From: Symbiodinium natans | Taxonomy: Eukaryota; Sar; Dinophyceae; Suessiales; Symbiodiniaceae | Assembly (NCBI GenBank): GCA_905221605.1 | Contig: CAJNDS010000269.1 | Span: 822,828-886,827 of the forward strand | Reading direction: 5' to 3' | DNA length: 64,000 nt | Part shown: positions 20,117 through 28,136 of the stretch, piece by piece | Layout: every line of letters begins with the position of its first letter | Numbering within the stretch: the first letter of the stretch is position 1 | The notes under the pieces: generated by a model | What the model was told of the DNA's origin: nothing | Databases searched by the model: none | Seen by the model: only the letters and a program-made list of their open reading frames with translations | Translations under genes and position numbers: made by a program

Positions 20117-21608
20117 CATGCCGTCTCAGGACCGCAGCGTGACAGTCGGTCCCGTCCGATTGGGCTTAGTCTGGAGGATCTCCAGACAATAGGGTCCCGT
20201 CCATCTCGGCTTCCTCCGGAGGATCTGCAGACAATACAGCGATGGAAGAGGGAGCCCAAGAAGGTTACAGAGGCCATCCGCGCATCCACGCCTGAAGAGG
20301 TGCAGCATGCCTTCACCCTCCTGAGGGAGGGCCATCTTGAGACGAACGCGCTCCACTGCTCTGCAGCGATTACCAGCTACAGGGAAGGTAAGGCTTGGAT
20401 GAAGGCGATCGGAACCTTCAGCTCGATGGCGCAGAAGAGCATCCCCTGCAACGAGGTCACGCACAACTTGGCACTTAGTTCGTTTGCAGCTGGCAACCAA
20501 TGGGTGCAATCTCTACAGCACCTGATCTCTATGAAGCTGATCTTCATCTACCCCTCTGCAGTGAGCTTCTGCTCAGTGCTTGTCGCCGTCTCACGGGAAA
20601 GCCTGTGGCAAGCAGCGCTCGCAATTTTCGAAGAGATGCAAGGGGCTTCTGTGCAAGCAGACGTGATATCTTTCAATACAGTCATTAGTGCATGTGGCCG
20701 GGGTGGTCAGTGGTTACTGGCTGTTGATCTCCTCGATCAAGTCAAGTCGTCAGTGAGGCCCACCGATGCAAGCTACTCTGCCACAATTAGTGCATGCGGC
20801 ACGGCCTTCAAATGGCAACATGCAGTGGCACTACTACAGGACATGAGCACGCACAAATTGACGGGCCGGAACAGCTACAACGCAGCAATCAGTGCCTGTG
20901 AGAAGTGTGGTCAGTGGCTTGCGGCGCTGGCCCTTCTGCACAAGATGGCAGAGGTCCAAATCTCCAAGGACCGTGTCACCTGCAACGCTGCAATAGGCGC
21001 TTGCGCCAAGTCTGCGCAATGGGCTGCAGCCTTGTCTCTCTTTCACAGCATGCACGTCAACTCCATCGAACCTGGTGCCATCACCCACAACACTGCCGTC
21101 ACCTGAGCTGATGCAAGCTAAGGTATGCGGTCCACTGCCCACAGTTGATTGCAAGTGCAGTTTGCTGGGTGCAGTTTGCTGAGTGCAGTTTGCTCAGTAC
21201 TGTACAAGTATGGGCCGCCCTGGTTATGAGCAGAGTCCTAAGAGCCTATAGACCTCCAATTTCGTAAGGGCGTCTTCGTAAGGAGCACGGTTTCTTCTTC
21301 TTTAGGCCTGGCTGTAATACAAACATACCCTAAACCCCACACCCTAAACCCCTAACCCCAGGTCCCCGAAGCCCTCCCAAGTGTAAGGGTAGTTACATGG
21401 GCCCTCCGAACCTCCTTTAAAAGGGTTCTGAAGTATAGGCCCTTGATTAGTATGGGTTATGTAAGGGGTATATAAGGGCTACCTGTTTAGGGTCCATACC
21501 AAGGGACCATGTAAGTACCCTTAGACCCAGGTCATCACAGCCTGTGAGAACGGGCTGCAGTGGCGTTTGGTTCTGGCGCTGACAGATGCCGACCCAGGCC
21601 CGAGCTGG
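20117..21608 (+). CDS. Pentatricopeptide repeat protein, dinoflagellate type
   Basis: Organelle RNA-binding PPR protein. The frame is open from 19997, but the part before about 20100 depends on a poly-C run, so I start at the ATG near 20118 with low certainty. From about residue 95 the frame shows 35-residue helical-hairpin repeats: ADVISFNTVISACGRGGQW, DASYSATISACGTAFKW, RNSYNAAISACEKCGQW, DRVTCNAAIGACAKSAQW. Exon 1 ends NTA at 21097 with a GT donor. An exon at 21531-21608 continues the repeat (VITACENGLQWRLVLALTDA). The 433-bp intron contains a 12-13 bp tandem repeat and a family H element that ends 5 bp before the acceptor. Reading on through 21098 would give a premature stop at 21104-21106. 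The 3' end is not found. PPR proteins of this kind act in plastid or mitochondrial RNA processing. Confidence 0.8.
21157..21200 (+). repeat. Short tandem repeat TGCAGTTTGCTGAG
   Basis: Three to four copies of a 13-14 bp unit in the PPR intron. Confidence 0.8.
21386..21525. mobile_element. Family H element in the PPR intron
   Basis: GTAGTTACATGGGCCC..CTCCTTTAAAAGGGTTCTG on the left, GGGACCATGTAAGTACCCTTAG on the right; inverted ends. Confidence 0.8.
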
Positions 21609-21652
21609 TTTTGGGTTCAGGGGTAAGGGTTAGGGGTTTGGGTCGTAAGGCT

Positions 21653-21750
21653 TAGTAGTAGAGTAGCTAACCTTTAACCTTTTTGGGTTAATATATTCCC
21701 CTTATATTCCCAAAGGTTAACCTTTAAAACCCCTAGGTACTGGACAACTA
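21653..21750 (+). mobile_element. Family L element, compact copy
   Basis: TTAGTAGTAGAGTAGCTA at the start and TACTGGACAACTAA at the end are inverted copies; inner arms AACCTTTAACC and GGTTAACCTTT. Used here as the array-free reference for the copy at 2839. Confidence 0.75.
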
Positions 21751-22220
21751 AGAAGGGTTTCGGGGTTATATCAGGTTTCTTGGCCATAGACCCTTCGTGC
21801 AGAGGATTCACGTCCAGCACTCGGTCCACTGCCACGGAGTTGCACCACGCAGTGAGGCGCCGGAGTGGCACTTTGCGTTTAAAGGTTGAGGGTTCAGGGT
21901 TCAGGGATCAGGGTTTAGGGTTTAGGTTGAGGGCTTGGGGCCATGTTGGCACCCCGACAGTAAGGCTTAACCCCGAGAGGGTGTTTTGGGATGCAGGTGT
22001 AGGGTTTGTTACAGTTAGTTTGCTTAGGGCTTGTGGTTTCTATGGCTTACGCTGGTTCTGACATTGTCGGGCTCTGCCGGGTGTACCTTACCTGATATAG
22101 GTCCTGAAACCCAAAACCCGAAACCCTGAACCCTAAACCCTAAACCCTAACCCCTAAACCCTAAACCCTAAACCCCAAGCCGTTCAAGTTTGCCCAAGCT
22201 TGTTAGCATCCTTTCCTCAG

Positions 22221-22591
22221 GCAGCTGACCAAGCAGGCGCCATCGCAAGACGTGTGGGACCAGGCCCCCCGCAGATTTGTGGTACTTTACCGTAACTTTA
22301 GATCTTTACCTTTTTTGGGTTTATTGGGTTTCTTAACAAGGCAGCTAAAAGTTTTATTTTTAGCTAGCCTCCTAAGTGCGGCCAAGTTAAGGACAGAGGG
22401 ATCTCCAAAATTCGGGGTACCTTATTGGAGTCCTGAATAAGGGAATCCTACTATTTGGGGATCTATATGGGGGGTCCCCTATCTTCGTAAACCTCCACAG
22501 AAGGTCTTTGATCAGGATAGACTTTGAATTCGACATGCTTGCATCAATCGCGGATGCCTTGCATGATATCGACAAGCCCTGCAAGCCTTAG
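22221..22591 (+). CDS. Two exons of an unknown gene, F element in the intron
   Basis: Exon 22221-22283 follows CTTTCCTCAG (frame either ADQAGAIARRVGPGPPQICG or QLTKQAPSQDVWDQAPRRFV). Terminal exon 22504-22591 reads IRIDFEFDMLASIADALHDI and ends TAG. The family F element 22396-22499 ends about 5 bp before the second exon. Confidence 0.45.
22396..22499. mobile_element. Family F element
   Basis: GGGAATCCTACTATTTGGGG..GGGGTCCCCTATCTTCGTAAACC, shared with 29703 and 37607; the ends are imperfect inverted repeats. Confidence 0.75.
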
Positions 22592-22702
22592 TTTAGACTC
22601 CGAAAGCATCAGTTCCAACATGTAAATATTTTCACATACGCACATGCAAATGGCAAGGCTCTAGCCTACTCTCCCTACAAGCCCACAAAAACCTGTACAC
22701 TG

Positions 22703-22798
22703 GGATTTCCCCCTTACTAACAGTCCTTATTCGGGATTGTAGTAGCCCCTATCATCATCTTTGTTAAGGACGGTTAATATAAGAGAAGGAACATCGCA
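22703..22798. mobile_element. Family C element, diverged
   Basis: GGGATTTCCCCCTTACTAACAGTCC and GTTAAGGACGGTTAATATAAG keep the family C order. Confidence 0.6.
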
Positions 22799-22899
22799 AA
22801 GAGTAACCCTAAACCTTAAACCCTAAACCCGCAACCCTCAACCCTCAACCCTCAACCCTCAACCCTAAACCCTAAACCCTAAACCCTGCACTGCAACCT

Positions 22900-22991
22900 G
22901 TACACCCTACGAGCCCCCGGGAGCGGCAGAGAGTTTGTCAGGGCGACGAAGCGGCGAGGCGGGCCAGCCGCATGGTCGGGGAGTTCAAGCC
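22900..22991 (+). CDS. Predicted terminal exon
   Basis: RERQRVCQGDEAARRASRMV, then GEFKPKE and TGA. Highly charged; no family recognised. Confidence 0.35.
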
Positions 22992-23099
22992 AAAGGAGTG
23001 ACTTGTCCGATTGTTTAGGGTTTAGGGTTTACGGTTTAGGTTTTAGGGTTTAGGGCCGCACAGCGTGTAGGGTTCAGGTCTTGGAGTCGGTGCTTGCCT

Positions 23100-23395
23100 C
23101 CCCATTTGCAGTTTTTTTTGCAGGCTAATATGTTAGGTCAGCAGAGGTTAATATGAGTGTAAGGAGTCCCAAAAGAACAACAACTGAGAGTCTAGGAATG
23201 GTTTAACTTCACAGAAGATCTGCTGGCAACATACACGCGCGAGTGCAGCGGTCATCTGAAGAAAGGTTCTGTTTTAATTTGTATTCCCACAAGGACACTT
23301 AAATACTCACCAGCACCTGCAAGGAACCTTGACAAAGTCACAAAAATGCGTGTTCCATGTGATCCCTTTTCTGTATCATGAAACCCGAAACCCTA
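23100..23395. other. No gene seen
   Basis: Unique, slightly AT-rich sequence; probably untranslated or intergenic. Confidence 0.4.
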
Positions 23396-23518
23396 CAACC
23401 CTACAAACCTAAAACCCTTACACCCTGAATCCCTAAAACCCTTACAGCCTAAAGCCCTAAACCCTAACACCCTAGAACCCCCAAACCTAAACCCTAAAGA
23501 AACAACACGAGTCTGAGC

Positions 23519-23601
23519 ATGTCGCGGCCGAGGTTGGTGAGTCTTCTGAGGGCCTTTGCCTCCATGCTGGCAGCACACTTACTCGACTCACTGGTTGTAG
23601 G
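23519..23601 (+). CDS. Possible first exon with signal peptide
   Basis: ATG at 23519, then SRPRLVSLLRAFASMLAAHL, an N-terminal basic-hydrophobic pattern like a signal peptide, open to about 23600. It may be the start of the OPR-like gene that follows, which would then be an organelle protein. Confidence 0.35.
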
Positions 23602-23715
23602 ATCTCTCTTCTCTCTTGCGCTGCTTTGAGTATGGGGGTTTAGCGTTTAGGATTTAGGGTTTAGGGTTTATAAGGGTTTATAAGGGTTTAGTGATAGGGT
23701 TTAGGGTTTAGGGTG

Positions 23716-23792
23716 ATCAGGGGACCTTAGGGGGGGATCCCTTTATAAGGGGACTACATGAGGGGTCGCCTATTTTCGTAAGCCCCCATGTC
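23716..23792. mobile_element. Family F element, diverged
   Basis: GGGGATCCCTTTATAAGGGG and the conserved end GGGGTCGCCTATTTTCGTAAGCCCCC. Confidence 0.6.
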
Positions 23793-23819
23793 CGCTGCCA
23801 AGCTGCCCTCAAGCCTGTG

Positions 23820-23893
23820 CTTGTTAGGGTTTAGGGTTTAGGGTTTAGGGTTTAGGGTTTAGGGTTTAGGGTTTAGGGTTTAGGGTTTAGGGT
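23820..23893 (+). repeat. TTTAGGG array, about 10 units
   Basis: Perfect heptamers ending 8 bp before the acceptor TTCTTGAG|GTCACG. Confidence 0.95.
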
Positions 23894-23900
23894 TCTTGAG

Positions 23901-24312
23901 GTCACGAAGGAGGCGCTCTTCCGCGAGGCAGCCGAGATTCTTCCGCCGCACATGGGCGCGGGCGTGCTGCAAGCCCAGGCCGCAAGCTTACATCCGGCTT
24001 GGTGTTTGGGGTTTATGGGGTTTTGGGTTGTGGGTTTCGGGGACACGCGCATGCTGAGATTCAAGAGCTTCGTGCGTGGGATGTGTTCCTGCGCATGCTA
24101 CTCCTGCCTGCAAGCGGAGCCAAGCACAAAATGGTATTGAAATGCAGATGCAGAGACCTAAGCCCCAAACCCCGAACCCTAAACCCTAAACCCTGAGCTG
24201 CAGACTCGCTTCCCTCGCCTCTTCGGCCCACGAAGGAGCTCGCGAATCTTTGCTGGGCTTACGCGGTGGGCACCGCTGCAGGCCCCGCTTGTTGGTTCGA
24301 GGGTGCTTTGAG
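23901..24312 (+). CDS. OPR-like (octotricopeptide-type) repeat protein, partial
   Basis: Exon 23901-24001 reads VTKEALFREAAEILPPHMGA onward; exon 24059-24133 is 25 codons (IQELRAWDVFLRMLLLPASG..) between AG and GT; exon 24204-24312 contains PTKELANLCWAYAVG. The LANLCWAYA phrase matches the W-A-F/Y-A core of octotricopeptide/RAP-type repeats, which bind organelle RNA. Telomere-type repeat lies in both introns and on each side. Gene limits are unknown. Confidence 0.5.
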
Positions 24313-24415
24313 GTTTAGGGTTTAGGGTTTAGGGTTCAGGGTTCAGGGTTCAGGGTTCAGGGTTGGGTTTAGGGTTTTGGGTTTAGGGTTTAAGGTTTAG
24401 GGTTTAGGGTTGAGG
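24310..24415 (+). repeat. TTTAGGG array with TTCAGGG block
   Basis: Four consecutive TTCAGGG variants inside perfect units. Confidence 0.9.
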
Positions 24416-24479
24416 TTTGTTTGGGTGTTCAGGGTACTTAGAAGTGTGGTTATGCAAGTGTACTTTGTAGTAGCCATGA

Positions 24480-24847
24480 AGCTCCAAGCAGCAGACCTAC
24501 ACAGATCTCAATTGCACCTGCACGAGGGAGGTTAAATTGAGCTTCTATAACTGCTTTGTATGATCATATAGAACAAATACTTCTGCTAACTTAAGTATTT
24601 AGGGTTTAGGGTTTAGGGTTTAGGGTTTCTGAGGAATACTGGCAGACCGCTGGAGAGATATGGGGCGATGATGGGGCACCACCATGCTGGGGGCATCCCA
24701 GGGCCCTAGATTCTAGAGGGTTTAGGGTTTAGGGTTTAGGGTTTAGGGTTTAGGCTTCAAGTTCAGCCGTGGACAGGCTCACACAAGATTTTCCGGGCCG
24801 CCGAGGAAGCCTTCATCCAGCGCCGGGCAGTTCCCCGTCAGAGCTAG
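24480..24847 (+). CDS. Three predicted exons separated by TTTAGGG arrays
   Basis: 24480-24524 (KLQAADLHRSQLHLHEG, donor GTTAAA), 24628-24720 (EEYWQTAGEIWGDDGAPPCW, then G|GTTTAGGG) and 24757-24847 (SHKIFRAAEEAFIQRRAVPR). The middle exon is bounded on both sides by telomeric units that supply its splice edges. Product unknown. Confidence 0.45.
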
Positions 24848-24923
24848 GGTTCAGGGTTTAGGGTTTAGGGTTTAGGGTTTAGGGTTTAGGGTTTAGGGTT
24901 TAGGGTTTAGGGTTCAGAGCTAG
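24838..24923 (+). repeat. TTTAGGG array flanked by a 10-bp direct repeat
   Basis: TCAGAGCTAG at 24838-24847 and again at 24914-24923 bracket 66 bp of TTTAGGG (with TTCAGGG at each end). This looks like an insertion with target-site duplication. Confidence 0.85.
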
Positions 24924-24980
24924 TGACTTTAGAAGGTTCAGGATACACATAGAGCATACACACAATTTTTCTTACGGCTC

Positions 24981-25771
24981 GACATCGTGGGCTTGCTCAA
25001 GTGCATCTTCAGCGTGGCAGGGGACCGGGTCAAGAGACCGAATGTCATACCACAACGTGGGTGGATGCATGTGCGAGTTTCTCTACATGATGGTCCCTTA
25101 CGGAGATCTTTATAATGAATAAAGCCTAATTCTACGCATATAATGTAAATACATACATATATATATACACATATCTGTTGCTTTCTTTATATTTGCATAT
25201 TTATGTTTAGATGTATTTATTTGTATTTATACTATAGGACCCATTATTCCCTTTTTTTGGTTGGGGGGCTTGGCTTCCCTTCTAAGCCCCTTTAAACTTA
25301 AAACGGCGTATACATATGTGTATATATATATATACACACACATTTTTTTTGCATATTTTTTTGTGGGACCATATGTGGGGCTTTTGCCGAAGAGGGCGGG
25401 GAAGAGGGAGGGGGAGCTGTTCCAAGAATCTGGCGGCCCTTGTGCGATGCCCTCAAAATCAGGGCCGTGCTATCAGCTATCACAAGCACCCACCCAGAGG
25501 GCCCTAAAGATGGGGAACAAACCATAGCAAACATCTGCAGGGTACCGTAGCAAAAGATGACCAAGCGACCCAACTCTGCTCATTTTTCATTTCTTCTAGG
25601 GTTTAGGGTTTAGGGTTTAGAGTTTAGGGTTGAGGGTCAAGGGATCTGGCTCGAAGCTGGGCACTTTGGCTCAAATCGAGCTTCAGAACTATGTTGTACA
25701 GGGCTTATTGTTCTTGGCTTGGGATTTGCGTATTCCATCACAACCCACTAGACATGGGCGACGCGCGCTGT
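24981..25771 (+). CDS. Three predicted exons of unknown gene(s)
   Basis: 24981-25103 (LDIVGLLKCIFSVAGDRVKR), 25382-25552 (IWRPLCDALKIRAVLSAITS, stop at 25552) and 25635-25771 (LGTLAQIELQNYVVQGLLFL, stop). All + strand, with a TA-rich tract (25140-25345) between the first two. Joining them is speculative because two end in stops. Confidence 0.35.
25140..25345. repeat. TA-rich simple repeat
   Basis: ATATATAC-type units in two clusters. Confidence 0.8.
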
Positions 25772-26055
25772 GAAGCTGGTTGAACAAGAATGAGAACTAA
25801 CGAGCCAGGTATTGCACTAGGTGCTTGCATATGCTCCTGGGCGTAAGATACTGTCATGCAACCCGCATGAAGAATAGGGGCCCCCTTACCCCATAGTTGC
25901 CTTGGAAACGGGATTTATTGCATAAACCATCCTACGTACGTGTTATGTGTTTTCATACATAGCTCTATGCCCAAGTTGGGGTCCTTGTATGACTCTGCGT
26001 AGCAACTACGGGGGCCCCTACGTTGCAGGATCACCTCAAACACCACCCCCCCAAC

Positions 26056-26745
26056 ATGGTGAGGGCCTCAAGTCGCTGGGCGGGAGGCGTGGTGTTCCTC
26101 GCGGCGCTTGCGGCTCTCTTGCAGACACCTTCGGTTTCATTTCTTCCCGCCTGCTCTGCGCGCAGCGCTAGCATTGGGGGCAGAGGGCAGAGGACAGTCA
26201 GCCAAAGAGCGCTGGGCACGGATGCTGACCTCGAGAATATGCGCAAGCGTGAGCTGATCGAGCTGCTTTCGAGCCGCAATGTAGATGCAGCAGGCCTGAC
26301 CAAGCCTGAGCTAATACGACGCCTCCGAGATATGGGCAGCTCGGACATTGATCATCAGGCTGCTACTGCTCCACCTTCTATGTCCCAGCGAGAAGTCGCA
26401 GAAATAGCCATGGACGAATGGCAGAACGCCACGACTGTGGGATTCGACTGTAAGGCAGGAAGGCATGCAGGGGATGGTGTTGAATTTGACATCATTGGGC
26501 CTTCAGGCCACGTGGATCACAAAGTTCGTTTCTCTCTTTCTTGGCCTCCTGTGTGCTCCTGTCCGGATGCGCAAAGTTTGGGGAGCCAGCAGCGATGCAA
26601 GCATGTCTGCATGATCCTGGTCAAGTGTGGCGTCCCATATGCGTCTGTGTCCGATGGAGGCTGGAAGCCAAGCGAGATGGAAGTTAAGAGCATCGTGCAG
26701 CACATGAAAGGCAAATGGTCACCGATCCCGCTGCAGGATTCATGA
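26056..26745 (+). CDS. Plastid-targeted SAP and SWIM zinc-finger protein
   Basis: About 229 residues from the ATG at 26056; upstream in-frame ATG 26023 is possible, but the nearer one gives a compact leader. Residues 9-30 are hydrophobic (GGVVFLAALAALLQTPSVSF), followed by a Ser/Arg-rich stretch beginning FLPACSARSAS, the bipartite signal plus transit layout of peridinin plastids. Next comes a SAP-type helix pair (MRKRELIELLSSRNVDAAGL..LIRRL), a DNA/RNA-binding fold. Near residue 170 is a SWIM finger: CSCPDAQ..RCKHVCMIL, the CxC...CxH signature. The combination suggests a nucleic-acid-binding plastid protein. Single exon; a family E element lies 140 bp downstream. Confidence 0.8.
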   Translation: MVRASSRWAGGVVFLAALAALLQTPSVSFLPACSARSASIGGRGQRTVSQRALGTDADLENMRKRELIELLSSRNVDAAGLTKPELIRRLRDMGSSDIDHQAATAPPSMSQREVAEIAMDEWQNATTVGFDCKAGRHAGDGVEFDIIGPSGHVDHKVRFSLSWPPVCSCPDAQSLGSQQRCKHVCMILVKCGVPYASVSDGGWKPSEMEVKSIVQHMKGKWSPIPLQDS

Positions 26746-26882
26746 GATCTGGCGGAAGTTCGGAAAACAGCGCCCCAAGAGTTGGTCGCGCGGAGTCTAC
26801 TGAACACCCCCCCCCCAGGGACTCGAGCAGGTTCAACGGTTCATAGACACTAGCCACGGAAACATCCCCTACCCTAAACTTG

Positions 26883-26982
26883 GTAGCCCAGTGGTACCCT
26901 TTTCCCTTCTTTTGGTTCAAGGTTCCCTTGTAAAATGACCAACCCAAAAGCGGGTGCCCTTATTATAACATGGTTACTGGGC
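26883..26982. mobile_element. Hairpin element, family E (best copy)
   Basis: Terminal inverted repeat TAGCCCAGTGGTACC / GGTTACTGGGCTA, inner arms CCCTTTTCCCTTCTTTTGG and CCAACCCAAAAGCGGGTGCC. Confidence 0.85.
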
Positions 26983-27006
26983 TACTAGGTAGACCATTGC
27001 AAGTAA

Positions 27007-27865
27007 GCCAAGGCTTTCGCCTGTGGCTCCTTGCAACAAGATGATGCAGCACGGGACTTTGCTGAAGGCTTGACGCTGGGCGCAAGCAGTGGGAGAGGGG
27101 AAGGGCCCTTAAACCCTAAACCCTAAACCCTAAACCCTAAACCCTAAACCCTAAACCCTAAACCCTAAACCCTAAACCCTAAACCGGATTGGAGGATGCG
27201 TAAGAGTAAAGTTCACAGCTGCAAGCAAAGCTAGGCGATGGAAGCTTTCCATACGGAATGGCTTTGGCGAAGAGGGTTTAGGGTTTAGGGTTTATATTCG
27301 CCGGAGATCACAGTATGGCATGCTCTTCTTCCCTAAGCAAGTTCGACACGTCATGCCCGTGCAACAGCCGAGGCTGGGGACAATCTGGTCACTGAGTTAT
27401 TCACAAAACCTGCCCCCCGGCATATCTTCACGGGTTGGCAAACCAGCACAGCCCCTAAACCCTAAACCCTAAGCCCTAAACCCTAAACTCACGCAGTGCG
27501 GTACGTTGGGAAGTTGCCGATTGTGCTGTGAGGCAGCCAGGCTTCCTGCGGTTTGCCCAGAGTGCTCTGCCGCTTGCCTTGATACCTGGGAGATACAGAG
27601 AACCCAATTTAGGGTTCCGGGTTTTGGGTTTAGGGTTTCGGGTTTAGGGTTTAGGGTTCAGGGTTTAGGGTCAGGGCCCGTCAAACTCTACGCATACTGT
27701 GGGGGGAGGGGTCCTAGACCCCGAACCCTAAACCCTACTCCCCTGAAGCCCTTGTTGCAGAAAAACCTTAGGTTGCAGCTCACGGAGCCACTTCGCTCTC
27801 AGACGCCCGAACTCCCGCAGCTCGGACAGGGGGATGTCAGCTTGTGTTTTTGGAGGGCTTACAAA
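27007..27865 (+). CDS. Exon cluster of an unknown gene
   Basis: 27007-27109 (QQDDAARDFAEGLTLGASSG); 27299-27455 (YGMLFFPKQVRHVMPVQQPR); 27498-27604, cysteine-rich (CGTLGSCRLCCEAARLPAVC then PECSAAC), which may bind zinc; 27761-27865 (TEPLRSQTPELPQLGQGDVS), ending AAAAG|GTTTAGGG. Separated by CCCTAAA and TTTAGGG arrays. One gene or several cannot be decided. Confidence 0.4.
27110..27186 (-). repeat. CCCTAAA array, about 11 units
   Basis: Perfect heptamers, abutting the end of the exon at 27007. Confidence 0.95.
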
Positions 27866-28136
27866 AGGTTTAGGGTTTAGGGTTTAGGGTTCAGGGTTTA
27901 GGGTTTAGGGTTTCGACCCCAAATGCAGGGTGGATTCGGGACTATATCTTTAAGTAACCAGGGGCATCCTCTCTATGTTTTATGTGAGCTAACTGGCATA
28001 TCCCCAAGCATCTCAAAGAAGCGCACATTCGGATGCCTCACCCTCAAGCCCTAAAATCCCGAAAACCCCCTAAACCCCGAACACCCTAATGAGCCCTAAG
28101 CACCCGAACCCCTAAACCCCGCATGCACTGTCACAG

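Noticed and set aside
25668-25690. Relic of the dinoflagellate spliced leader (CACTTTGGCTCAA)
   Set aside because: Only about 12 bases match the 3' half of the leader, and the match lies inside an open coding segment; chance is a fair explanation.
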